Assembly: GCA_964386915.1 (NCBI GenBank)
Contig: CAYLUQ010000004.1
Coordinates: 1 to 64,000, forward strand
Direction of reading: 5' to 3'
Source: JADHMP01 sp964386915
GTDB taxonomy: Bacteria; Bacteroidota; Bacteroidia; Flavobacteriales; Flavobacteriaceae
Length of the DNA stretch: 64,000 nt
The notes below the pieces were generated by a model, which did no database searches, was not told the DNA's origin, and saw nothing but the letters and a program-made list of their open reading frames with translations. Below, one piece after another: positions 51,736 through 61,157 of the stretch. Made by a program: the position numbers and the translations under genes. The stretch's first letter is position 1. Every line of letters starts with the position of its first letter.

Positions 51736-53313
51736 TTAGAAGTTAGCTCCTCCTGTGTCCCACCATAGACGTGTACCAATTTCATCTGGTCCACCTAGAG
51801 CAGAAACACCAGAGGCATATCCTGAAGGGTTACTGGATCTTTCACCCACAGGAAATACCATGCGCTTCATGAAATCATCATCGGCAATAACTCCGAAATC
51901 GGAATTACTATCGTTTTGATAATTGTAGGGAAGTTTTGGATATCCTGTTCGTCGGTGATCTACCCAAGCTTCAATGGAGTTGGTATAAGCTGCAATCCAT
52001 TTTTGGGTAATGATTTTTTCAAGTTTTTCTTCATCTGAACCTGCTTCATTCCAAGCAACAGTTGCATTAATTCTACTTTTAAAGTCATTTACATCTCCTG
52101 TTTCAACCACATCATCGTAGTCAAATGGAGTGCCCGTGTCGTTGGCTAAATAGGCATCAACACCACCTGCTCCCCAAAACTGGAAAGATTGCTTCACACC
52201 CTCTTCATAGTGTTCTTTAGCAGAAAGTGGTGTAGACCATCCTCTTAGGTTTGCCTCTGCTAAGATCAAGTGTGTTTCAGCCGCATCAAATAGCTTTCTA
52301 TTACTTGCTGTCTTGAAATCTTGGCTGATTGTGGAATAGGGTAAATGAAGATCTTTTGAGGCCAAAAATGCACCGTTACGAATTCCTTTGTAAGGAAAAT
52401 CTGGGTGATCGGCCACCAAACTTGCGTCAGCAACTGGTGCCCAATATTTTGCCGCTCTTGGATCGTCATAGCCTCCCAAAATAGACTCCATTGAGGCACT
52501 CATTCGCGTGTCATTCCATGAAAAACAAATGGTTACTTCGTGGAAAGGTTGTCCATAAAGAGAAAGCATAAAGTTATCTGCATTAGTTGTGATTAAACCT
52601 CCTGGAGCATTGATTGCTTTTTCACCTTGAGTTTTAGCTAATGCAGGAGCAACTTTTGAAATTCGCATGGCTAAACGCAAACGCAAAGAATTGGCAAATT
52701 TGAGCCAACCCTCAACATTTCCTCCATAACTTTCATCAAAAGCCTTGAACCCTTGATAATCTTTATTGGCAGAAAAAGTAGATACAATTTGATCTAGTTC
52801 ACTAAACCAAGTGTTATATAACTGTTCTTCACTGTCATAATTCACATCACCCTGTGTACCATAATTAGAATAAATTAGTGGTCCGTGATAGGCTGTCAAC
52901 CTTGAAACTCCAAATATTTGAATAAGTTTTGCCCATTGAACGAACATGTCGTATCCGTCTTCTTGAGCAATTTTAATTACTTGGTTTCCAGGCGCCATAA
53001 TACTACCATAAATTCGGTCCCAGTATTGGTTAATCCACCTTGGATAATAGGTAGTATTATTTACACCCCCCACAAAAGGAGTTGGTGTAGCATAATGTCT
53101 TACCCACGTATCGTTATTAAGGTTATGCATCACCTGATTACCACTAATGGCATTTAGCATAGAGGGAAAATAGGCCCCAATATGATTAAAGTTTTGCTTT
53201 AAAGATTCGTCAGTAATTTGATTCGGGTTGGTATTTAATTCCGCAAAATCATCAGTACATGAATTTAACGATACCAATCCGATGAGCAATAAGTAAAATA
53301 TATTTTTTCTCAT
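51736..53313 (-). CDS. SusD/RagB-like nutrient-binding lipoprotein (module A)
   Basis: 525 residues. Lipoprotein signal (IGLVSLNSC, Cys19). N-terminus AELNTNPNQITDESLKQNF and C-terminus RMVFPVGERSSNPSGYASG mirror the module B SusD-like_2 protein. SRLTAYHGPLIYSNYG and AWVDHRRTGYPKLPYNYQ are typical. Starts 10 bp after the susC stop. Captures ligand for SusC at the cell surface. Confidence 0.93.
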   Translation of the reverse strand: MRKNIFYLLLIGLVSLNSCTDDFAELNTNPNQITDESLKQNFNHIGAYFPSMLNAISGNQVMHNLNNDTWVRHYATPTPFVGGVNNTTYYPRWINQYWDRIYGSIMAPGNQVIKIAQEDGYDMFVQWAKLIQIFGVSRLTAYHGPLIYSNYGTQGDVNYDSEEQLYNTWFSELDQIVSTFSANKDYQGFKAFDESYGGNVEGWLKFANSLRLRLAMRISKVAPALAKTQGEKAINAPGGLITTNADNFMLSLYGQPFHEVTICFSWNDTRMSASMESILGGYDDPRAAKYWAPVADASLVADHPDFPYKGIRNGAFLASKDLHLPYSTISQDFKTASNRKLFDAAETHLILAEANLRGWSTPLSAKEHYEEGVKQSFQFWGAGGVDAYLANDTGTPFDYDDVVETGDVNDFKSRINATVAWNEAGSDEEKLEKIITQKWIAAYTNSIEAWVDHRRTGYPKLPYNYQNDSNSDFGVIADDDFMKRMVFPVGERSSNPSGYASGVSALGGPDEIGTRLWWDTGGANF

Positions 53314-53323
53314 TATTTCTAAA

Positions 53324-56300
53324 TTAGAAAGTTAGTCTTAGGTTCATACCAATCGTTCTCGTTGAGGGAAGATTAAAGTTATCTAACCCCTGAGCATTTC
53401 TATTCGTACTCATGGCCAATTCTGGATCAAATGGCGCTTTGGCAGTGTACCATAGATTGTTTCCTATCAAAGATAGTGTAGCACTTTCAACAGGAATTCC
53501 TAATGAAGCAGCATTAAGATTATAGCCTAAAGACATTTGAGTAAGTCTGAGATTGGTTCGGTCGTAAATATAGGCTTCACCAATTCCGTTTCGATCTCCA
53601 ATGGCTCTGTACCAAAGTTGTGCATCTGCTTTTGACACAGCTGCACCATTTTCGTCTACAGCGTTTACGGTAACACCTCCATTATCTCTAGCAATTCCTG
53701 ATCGTAAGGATACCCCAGCACCATCCAACATGGATTCTGTTTGTGAGAATACTTCTCCACCAAATTTCCCGTTGATAATGAATCCGGCAGAAATTCTATC
53801 GCCTATAGTAAAGTTGTTAGACCAACCAATACTAAAATCAGGTTCTGCATTTCCACCATATTCATAATCAGGAGTTCTTAGGGGTTTGCCGTTTTCCATC
53901 ATAATTCTTCCCTGTGCATCTCTTCTATATAAGAAAGTGTAAAAATCACCAATGGATCCACCTTCTCTAATTTGTGAGATGAAGCCTTCGCTTGCTCCAG
54001 TATTTAGACCGGCAATATCAGGGTGGATGGAAACAATTTCGTTGTTGTTTTTGGTGAAGTTGACAACGGAATTCCAAGATACATTGTCTTTTTGAACAAT
54101 ATTTCCTGTCAAACTAATTTCCACTCCTTGATTGACAATTTCTCCGGCATTAACAAAATAGGTAGTATATCCTGATCCAGAAGGTGCTGCCAACTGAAGA
54201 AACTGATCGGTACTCTTAATATTATACAAAGCAAAATCTAGACCAATTCTATTGTTCAAGAATCTAAGATCAACTCCAAATTCAGTTGTTTCAATTAGCT
54301 CGGGTTTTAGATCGGTAAAGGGTTTTTGTGTATTTCTGTTAACCCCTCCAGAAGCTGTGATAGAGTTTGCTGGATTAATTCTATTAAAAGGCACTTCGTT
54401 ACCAACTGTGGCTGAAGAAGCTCTCAGTTTAGCAAAGCTAATAACCTCAGGTAGGGTTATCATTTGAGAAATAATAGCAGACAGTCCAAAGGATGGATAG
54501 AAATAGGATTCATTTCCAGTCAACGCCAATGTAGAAGCCCAGTCATTTCGTCCGGATACATCTAAGAAGAGGAAATTTTTAAATCCTAATACCACATTTC
54601 CAAACACCGCTTGCTTTTCCACTCTACTGCTTAAAGTTGATAGCACTTGAACGTTGGTGGGCAAGTTTTGGAAATTAAACTCATTGGCATAAAAAAGTAA
54701 GCCGTCATTTCCAGAACTCACATTCACACCATCACCAAAGATGGTTTTTTGAATACTTGCCCCAGCAATTGCTGTCAAACTCAAGTTGTCGCCTAACTCA
54801 TCGTTAAACGTAAAAATACCATCTGAGTAGAACAATTCATCATTAAACCTCTTGTAGTCCCATCTACCATTTGCCCCTGTATTTGTGGCGTTTGAGGTTG
54901 CTGCGTGTTGTTGTTCATAGGATTTGTTAGAAAAGTCATAACTCGCTCTTGCTTGAAAGCTAAGTTTTTCAGTAATCTGATACTCTAATTTTAAGCTTGT
55001 TATAGCTCTTCTAATTCGATCTTCCTTAGGTTGTTTATTCAAAATCCAATAGGGATTAGATTGGTGGTGATCGTTCACAAACCAATTTTGAACATACATA
55101 TTGGCGGCATCATTAAACAGCTCATAATTGGTTCTAAAGGAATTGAAATCCTTTTGTCTTGGGAACATATACAAACCCGTTAAGGGATTAAGATAATAAC
55201 CTGATGGTCCTCGGTTTGCTGTTTGTTCGTCTGTAAGAATCATATTTGAAGAAATGGTCATTTTATCATCCAATAATTTTGTGGATTGCTTAAAGGTTAC
55301 GTTGTTCTTCTGATACTTAAAGTTTGGAATAATTCCGTCAGAGGTAGAGTTGTAATAAGAAAAATAAGCCGAAGTCTTTTTTCCTCCTCCACTAACCGAA
55401 ACTGAATTTACATAGTTGGCTCCTGTTTGGAAAAAATCTTCAACAAAACCACTATTATAATTGCCTGGTGTAGGAGACCAACTTTCTTTAGCTGCATCTA
55501 TGGCACCATAGTTATATTGCAATTCAGGTAAATTGATGACACTTTCAAAAGTAATGCCCGAATTTACGGTTACTTTAGCGGGGCCTTCAGAACCGGATTT
55601 TGTGGTGATCAAAACCACCCCATTGGCACCTTGGCTACCATAAAGAATGGAAGCATTGGCTCCTTTAAGAATATTGATGCTTTCAATATCATCTGGGTTG
55701 ATCTGTGAAAGGCCATCCCCTTCATCAATACCTCCCCACATTCCGGGTTGACCGCCTTTGTTGTTAACAATTGGCACCCCATCAATTACAATCAAGGGCT
55801 CACTGTTGCCATTCAAAGACTTGTTTCCACGAAGTACAATACGGGTAGAACCACCAGCACCAGAACTACTTTTTCTGATTTCAACACCAGCTACTCGTCC
55901 AGTTAAACTGTTGGCAAAACTCATGTCACGCGCTTGGGTCATTTCCTCAGCCTGTACGGTTTGACTGGCGTAAGTAAGGGTTTTTTCGTCCCTTTTAATA
56001 CCCAAAGCGGTAACTACAATTTCATCAAGAGCATTTCCTGCTTGCAAACTTACGTCATAGCTCGAGGCACTGCCAACCACTACTTCTACTGTGGCATAGC
56101 CCACAAAGCTAAAGGCTAAAGTTTGTCCTTCTTCAACTCCAATGGAATAATTTCCATCAAAATCGGTAGTTGTTCCATTACCGGTTTCAACCACTAAAAC
56201 AGTGGCCCCAGGTAGTGGAACACCCTGATCATCGCTAACGAGACCAGTTACATTCTTTTGTTGTGCCAATCCCATTACGAATGAGAAAAGCCCAACAAAT

Positions 56301-56326
56301 ACGAAAAATTGGTTTCTTATTTTCAT
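53324..56326 (-). CDS. SusC/RagA-family TonB-dependent transporter (module A)
   Basis: 1000 residues. Signal peptide to MGLAQQ; carboxypeptidase-like domain (GLVSDDQGVPLPGATVLV), DEIVVTALGIKRDEKTLTYA, plug with INILKGANASILYGSQGANG, barrel to MNLRLTF. Same architecture as module B, about 35 residues shorter, with different loops, so a related but distinct ligand is likely. Divergent from the DUF5107 gene, 72 bp apart. Confidence 0.95.
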   Translation of the reverse strand: MKIRNQFFVFVGLFSFVMGLAQQKNVTGLVSDDQGVPLPGATVLVVETGNGTTTDFDGNYSIGVEEGQTLAFSFVGYATVEVVVGSASSYDVSLQAGNALDEIVVTALGIKRDEKTLTYASQTVQAEEMTQARDMSFANSLTGRVAGVEIRKSSSGAGGSTRIVLRGNKSLNGNSEPLIVIDGVPIVNNKGGQPGMWGGIDEGDGLSQINPDDIESINILKGANASILYGSQGANGVVLITTKSGSEGPAKVTVNSGITFESVINLPELQYNYGAIDAAKESWSPTPGNYNSGFVEDFFQTGANYVNSVSVSGGGKKTSAYFSYYNSTSDGIIPNFKYQKNNVTFKQSTKLLDDKMTISSNMILTDEQTANRGPSGYYLNPLTGLYMFPRQKDFNSFRTNYELFNDAANMYVQNWFVNDHHQSNPYWILNKQPKEDRIRRAITSLKLEYQITEKLSFQARASYDFSNKSYEQQHAATSNATNTGANGRWDYKRFNDELFYSDGIFTFNDELGDNLSLTAIAGASIQKTIFGDGVNVSSGNDGLLFYANEFNFQNLPTNVQVLSTLSSRVEKQAVFGNVVLGFKNFLFLDVSGRNDWASTLALTGNESYFYPSFGLSAIISQMITLPEVISFAKLRASSATVGNEVPFNRINPANSITASGGVNRNTQKPFTDLKPELIETTEFGVDLRFLNNRIGLDFALYNIKSTDQFLQLAAPSGSGYTTYFVNAGEIVNQGVEISLTGNIVQKDNVSWNSVVNFTKNNNEIVSIHPDIAGLNTGASEGFISQIREGGSIGDFYTFLYRRDAQGRIMMENGKPLRTPDYEYGGNAEPDFSIGWSNNFTIGDRISAGFIINGKFGGEVFSQTESMLDGAGVSLRSGIARDNGGVTVNAVDENGAAVSKADAQLWYRAIGDRNGIGEAYIYDRTNLRLTQMSLGYNLNAASLGIPVESATLSLIGNNLWYTAKAPFDPELAMSTNRNAQGLDNFNLPSTRTIGMNLRLTF

Positions 56327-56398
56327 AAAAGATTTAATTTAAAATTCTAATGTATGATATTTTTAACTTATTTTTAAGAATTATGTAATTTTTTTTTT

Positions 56399-59300
56399 AT
56401 GAAAGCTACCCTAAATTTCATTGCGCTCATTTTGAGTCTTTTGACAATCGCCCAAGAACCAAATAGCAATTTCCAATCAACACAACTCCCTACCTATTCA
56501 TTTGATGACCCCAACCCGTTGCCGGCACTTGCTTTTAATCCTAAAATATATCCCTATCATAAATTTGAAGGCTACAGGGTAACGCCGTCACCGCAAACAT
56601 TTAAGTTGGTTCGCTTGGAAAATGACTACATCACGGTAGAAGTTCTACCTGAAGTGGGTGGCAAAGTATGGGGCGCCGTTGACAAAAGTAACGGCAATGA
56701 GTTTATTTATAAAAACGAAGTCATCAAATTTAGAGATATTGCCATGCGAGGGCCTTGGACCTCCGGCGGAATTGAATTTAATTTTGGCATTATTGGGCAC
56801 CACCCTGGCACGGCCACTCCTGTAGATTATACGGTTGAAACCCTTCCAGATGGCACCCAAGTTTGTGTGGTGGGCACCATAGACCTCCCCTCCAGAACCC
56901 AGTGGCGCGTGCGCATTGAACTTGAACCCAACAAAGGAGCTTTTGCTACCCAAGCCACTTGGTACAATCCAACCGCTACCGAAAAAGCCTACTACAATTG
57001 GATGACGGCCGCCGCCGCCGCTAAAAAGGATTTGGTTTTGGCCACCCCCGGCAATGCCTACCTCAAACACGATGGCACCGCCATGCCTTGGCCTAAAGAT
57101 GATCTGAATAGAAATTTGGCCCGTTATGCAGAAAATGACTTTGGAAGTAGCAAATCCTATCATGTGGTGGGTACCTACAACGATTTTTTTGGGGGCTATT
57201 ATGAACAAGACGAAGTTGGCTTTGGACATTGGGGACGCTATGATGAAATTCCAGGTCAAAAGTTATGGTTGTGGGATTTATCTCGCTTTGGAGGAATTTG
57301 GGAAGACCTGTTGACAGACACAGATGGACAATATATTGAATATCAAGCCGGACGTCTTTTTGTACAATATTTCCCGGGAGCAGAAAATCCCATTACACAA
57401 GCTACCTTTGAACCGCATCAAACCGACCAATGGACCGAAGTTTGGTTTCCCCTAAAAAACACTAAAGGCCTCAATGAAGCTTCTGCCCTAGGGGCTCTAA
57501 ATGTGGTTTCCCATGAAACGAAGCTTGAGGTTTATGTCAATCCGTTTTATACCACAGCAGGAAGTATTTTATTTCAACAGGGAACGCATAAACAGGAACA
57601 AAAAGCCCTTTTTAAAGCCAACGAAATGCATCATTTTAGTTTTGATCTTCCTTCTAAAAAGGCTCCTTTTTCAATCGACATTAATGCCTTAGCATTACGC
57701 TATGAAAGTACCCCTGAGATTTTAAACAGACCTTTTGTAACACCAGCCGATTTAGCAGGCTATGACTCCAATGCCATCCGTTTTCAAAAAGGACTAAACG
57801 CTCAGCGCTTCAGACTATTTGAAGAAGCTGAAAAACATTTTCTAGACGTGTTGGAACAAGATGCGGCCCACCTAGGAGCAAGGGCCGCCTTAGGGGCACT
57901 GCATTTTGACAATGGGCTTCCCCAAAAAGGATTGGAAATTGTTTTAGAAGGCCTAGGTTTAGACACCTATCATGCGGAATTGAATTATGTAGCTGGTCTA
58001 AACTATTTAGCCCTCAATGATCTTGTTAATGCTACGGAAAGTCTTGGTTGGGCTGCTCGTTCGCTCCAATTTCGCTCTAGTGCACAGGCACATCTCAGCC
58101 AAATTGCCTTACTGAAAAAAAACTATAAAGAGGCGCTGCACTATGCCAATCAGGCACTGGATTTTAACACCAAAAACATCTTGGCTTTAAGCTATCGCTA
58201 CTTAGCCCAAGCAGCTCTAAACCAAGAAGAGGAAGCGCAACAAACCCTTCAAAGAATTAAAACAATAGACCCCCTGCATCACCTGCTTTCTTTTGAGGCC
58301 TTTCTAAAGGGTTCCTTAACGCTAGATCAACTGCGCACAAAACATCAATCGGAATTTCCCTATCAGACTTTTTTAGAATTGGCCCTGCTCTATCATAACA
58401 CAGGATTCACCTCTAAAGCCATAAAAGTTTTAGAAGCAAGTCCTAAACACATGCTCACAAACCTTTGGTTAGCCTATATCAAACAAAATCAAGCCGCTTT
58501 ACAAAATATTTTTGAGCAATCGGTAGATTTTGTTTTCCCTTTTCGGCGTGAAAGTGTTGCAATGCTCCAATGGGCTGCTACTCAGTCAAATCATTGGAAG
58601 GCTAACTATTTACTGGCTTTAAACCTAATGGGGCTTAACCAAAAAGAAAAAGGGCGGGCTTTGCTAGAGGAACTTGGTAGTCAACCCGAAACAGCCAATT
58701 TTTATTGGATTAGAGCCCACCTCACGGGAGATGTAAAATCTCAAACTGCCCGTTTTGATCTATTGAAAGCCTATGAAAAAGAGCCTAAAAACTGGCGTAT
58801 AGCTTTAGATTATGCAGCCCTTTTAGAACAGGATCAACAATGGAACAAAGCCCTATCTGTTTTAAAAAAAATCCAACAAGCCCACCCCCAAAATTTCAGA
58901 ATTGGGTTGCGCATAGCTGCTGCACTCAATGCCACACAACAATATGAAAAAGCGGCCACCCTTTTATCTCAACTCTATGTATTGCCTTATGAACACGCTA
59001 CTGGCTCTAGAAAAATTTATACCAAAGCCTATTGGGGCAGCGCATTAAACGCTCTTCATAAAGAAAATTGGAAACAGGCTCAAACACTACTCGAGCAAGC
59101 ATTAGAATGGCCAGAAAAATTGGGGGTTGGAAAACCTTTTGATCCTGAAGAGCGACTCACCCTTTTGTTGTTGGCTTTTACAAAACAGCAATTGGACCTA
59201 AACACAGCTGTGCCTATAGAGTCTATTGTCAACTACTCCAAACAACACCTAATTAAAGGAGGAAAAAATTGTGTTGTGGGACTTTATGCGCTTCAACTAT

Positions 59301-59458
59301 TAGAAGGAGAAACAGCCGCTAAAGCCTACGCCCAACAGTTGCAACAAGTGGGAGGAGATCAAAAAGCCATTCAAGAGGCTTTAGACTATTTCTTTTCGCA
59401 CCCCGCTACCTCCTTATCACTTCCGTTTTTAGAACAGCTTGTTGCCTTTATTTGGTAG
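56399..59458 (+). CDS. DUF5107 domain protein with TPR C-terminus
   Basis: 1019 residues. Signal peptide to LTIAQEP. The N-terminal DUF5107 domain (about 40-340) resembles galactose-mutarotase folds: VRLENDYITVEVLPEVGGKVWGAVDK, GGIEFNFG and WGRYDEIPGQKLWLWDLSRFG. The rest is helical TPR (FEEAEKHFLDVLEQD, NYKEALHYANQALDF, QQYEKAATLLSQLY). Probably a periplasmic carbohydrate-binding or -processing protein. Divergent from module A susC; stop overlaps the SMP-30-like stop by 11 bp. Confidence 0.88.
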   Translation: MKATLNFIALILSLLTIAQEPNSNFQSTQLPTYSFDDPNPLPALAFNPKIYPYHKFEGYRVTPSPQTFKLVRLENDYITVEVLPEVGGKVWGAVDKSNGNEFIYKNEVIKFRDIAMRGPWTSGGIEFNFGIIGHHPGTATPVDYTVETLPDGTQVCVVGTIDLPSRTQWRVRIELEPNKGAFATQATWYNPTATEKAYYNWMTAAAAAKKDLVLATPGNAYLKHDGTAMPWPKDDLNRNLARYAENDFGSSKSYHVVGTYNDFFGGYYEQDEVGFGHWGRYDEIPGQKLWLWDLSRFGGIWEDLLTDTDGQYIEYQAGRLFVQYFPGAENPITQATFEPHQTDQWTEVWFPLKNTKGLNEASALGALNVVSHETKLEVYVNPFYTTAGSILFQQGTHKQEQKALFKANEMHHFSFDLPSKKAPFSIDINALALRYESTPEILNRPFVTPADLAGYDSNAIRFQKGLNAQRFRLFEEAEKHFLDVLEQDAAHLGARAALGALHFDNGLPQKGLEIVLEGLGLDTYHAELNYVAGLNYLALNDLVNATESLGWAARSLQFRSSAQAHLSQIALLKKNYKEALHYANQALDFNTKNILALSYRYLAQAALNQEEEAQQTLQRIKTIDPLHHLLSFEAFLKGSLTLDQLRTKHQSEFPYQTFLELALLYHNTGFTSKAIKVLEASPKHMLTNLWLAYIKQNQAALQNIFEQSVDFVFPFRRESVAMLQWAATQSNHWKANYLLALNLMGLNQKEKGRALLEELGSQPETANFYWIRAHLTGDVKSQTARFDLLKAYEKEPKNWRIALDYAALLEQDQQWNKALSVLKKIQQAHPQNFRIGLRIAAALNATQQYEKAATLLSQLYVLPYEHATGSRKIYTKAYWGSALNALHKENWKQAQTLLEQALEWPEKLGVGKPFDPEERLTLLLLAFTKQQLDLNTAVPIESIVNYSKQHLIKGGKNCVVGLYALQLLEGETAAKAYAQQLQQVGGDQKAIQEALDYFFSHPATSLSLPFLEQLVAFIW

Positions 59459-60353
59459 TGTTTTGTTTTAAGCGGGCATAAGCCTGCCCGGGATCTGAAA
59501 CTCTAAAATGTTCTATATAGGCTCTATCCTGAAGGGTAACATAGGCCGTTTTTCCATCTTTTCCACCAAAGGCAATGTTGGAAGCCTTCTTCCCTTTTAA
59601 CTGAATTTCTTCTAAGATTTCCCCTTGGGGAGAAACTTTAACAACGGTGCCTTTGCCATAGCGTGTAATGTATAAATTTCCTTTTACATCACAACGCATT
59701 CCATCCATGCCAAAGTCTTCAAAAGAGATGAGTTCTCTTTTGTTTTGCAACGTTTGCTCAGAACTAATGTCAAAAGCCCAAACCTTAAGCTGTACACTTT
59801 CGTTTACATAAAGGGTTTTGCCGTCCGGACTAATTTCAATTCCATTAGTGGTTCCCATATCTTGGGCCATCAATTCAAATTTGCTAGGGGTTATTTTCCA
59901 AATATTACCGGTGCTTTGCCCCCAATTTGGATCGGAAGCAAAAAGCAATTCATTTGCCCCAAGAGTCAAATCATTAGGTTGGTTGGCCCCGGGTTCATGT
60001 GCAAAAACAGTCACCTCTTGAGTGCTTGGATTTACTTCTAAAACATTATGCCCCGTATAGTCAGCCAAAAGCAAATTTCCGTTATTGCGAATTCGAATCC
60101 CGTTGGCTGTACTCCCCTCAGGCAACTGCTCAATAAAAATTGAGAAATTGCCCTCAGCATCTACCTTACCCAAAGAACCGTTGTGATCCGGATTGACAAA
60201 ATAGAGATTTCCTTCTGCGTCCACAGCTGGCCCCTCCAGCCCTTTGGTAAAGGTGCCAACATTTGCATAGTCTGAGGCAACATAGAGCGTTTCAGCGGGT
60301 TCACAACAAACCAACAGCAGGATAAATAAAAAAAACAGGCTTAGATATTTCAT
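59448..60353 (-). CDS. SMP-30/gluconolactonase-like lipoprotein
   Basis: 301 residues from ATG at 60353; the longer frame to 60518 runs into the divergent gene and is rejected. Lipobox signal (FILLLVCC). Six-bladed propeller: LEGPAVDAEGNLYFVNPDHNG (Glu metal ligand at its start), SDPNWGQ, TNGIEISPDGKTLYVNES and MRCDVKGNLYITRYGKG. Likely hydrolyses a sugar lactone in the periplasm. Divergent, by 60 bp, from the CBM9-like gene. Confidence 0.88.
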   Translation of the reverse strand: MKYLSLFFLFILLLVCCEPAETLYVASDYANVGTFTKGLEGPAVDAEGNLYFVNPDHNGSLGKVDAEGNFSIFIEQLPEGSTANGIRIRNNGNLLLADYTGHNVLEVNPSTQEVTVFAHEPGANQPNDLTLGANELLFASDPNWGQSTGNIWKITPSKFELMAQDMGTTNGIEISPDGKTLYVNESVQLKVWAFDISSEQTLQNKRELISFEDFGMDGMRCDVKGNLYITRYGKGTVVKVSPQGEILEEIQLKGKKASNIAFGGKDGKTAYVTLQDRAYIEHFRVSDPGQAYARLKQNTTK

Positions 60354-60413
60354 TTTTGATGGGTGTAAAAACATTTCCTCTAATTTATAGCTAATTTTTT
60401 GTATTTTTCTAAT

Positions 60414-61127
60414 ATGAAATCTATTCTCTATTTGATTTGGATTGGTTTGATGGTGAATTGCACAACAAAAAACAATTCGGCAATGGACGTTAAAAAAATA
60501 GCAACACCCACATCTCATACTTTTGCGGCAGTTTCTAAAAGCTTGGAGTCAAACACCCAAAAGGTGGCTGTTGATCAAGCCAATTGGGAGGCCTTTCCCT
60601 ATGCTCCAGACGTTTCCTTTCGAATAGCCCATGATAGTGAGCATCTATATTTAAAATTTTATGTGTCAGAAGCTCATATTTTAGCCCAGCACAGCCAGCC
60701 CAACACCGCTACCCACAAAGACAGTTGTGTAGAGTTTTTTATTGACCCAGATCAAAGTGGCGGCTATTATAATTTTGAATTTAATTGCATTGGCACTACC
60801 CATTTAGCCTATGGCCCCGACCGATATGAACGTCGTTTTGTTGAGCCCCAAAAAATAAAAGACCTCCTCTATATTGAATCTACGCTTGGTCAAGAACCCT
60901 TTGCAGAAAAATCTGGTGCTTTTCAGTGGGAAATGGTAGCGGCTATTCCAACTTCCATTTTTGTGCACCACCCCAATTTAACTTTTGACAAATTGCAGGC
61001 TAAAGCCAATTTTTTTAAATGTGGAGACGATACACAACAACCGCATTTTTTAAGCTGGCAGCCCATTGATACACCTCGCCCCGATTTTCATCGACCTGAA
61101 TTTTTTGGATTCCTACAATTTGATTAA
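60414..61127 (+). CDS. CBM9-like carbohydrate-binding lipoprotein
   Basis: 237 residues from ATG 60414 (the TTG at 60399 is rejected). Lipobox signal (WIGLMVNC). One CBM9-like domain: FRIAHDSEHLYLKFYVSE, DSCVEFFIDPDQSGGYYNFEFNC, then FHRPEFFGFLQF at the end. Probably captures a sugar or glycan for the dehydrogenase downstream, which starts 30 bp later. Confidence 0.85.
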   Translation: MKSILYLIWIGLMVNCTTKNNSAMDVKKIATPTSHTFAAVSKSLESNTQKVAVDQANWEAFPYAPDVSFRIAHDSEHLYLKFYVSEAHILAQHSQPNTATHKDSCVEFFIDPDQSGGYYNFEFNCIGTTHLAYGPDRYERRFVEPQKIKDLLYIESTLGQEPFAEKSGAFQWEMVAAIPTSIFVHHPNLTFDKLQAKANFFKCGDDTQQPHFLSWQPIDTPRPDFHRPEFFGFLQFD

Positions 61128-61157
61128 CTTAAATATTAAATCACTATAAGCTAAGGG

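Noticed and set aside
56645..57259. Long minus-strand open frame inside the DUF5107 gene
   Set aside because: A shadow of the plus-strand gene: no signal, no family features, and full overlap with a strong gene.
60354..60518. N-terminal extension of the SMP-30-like protein
   Set aside because: It overlaps the divergent CBM9-like gene and precedes a clear lipobox signal at ATG 60353.
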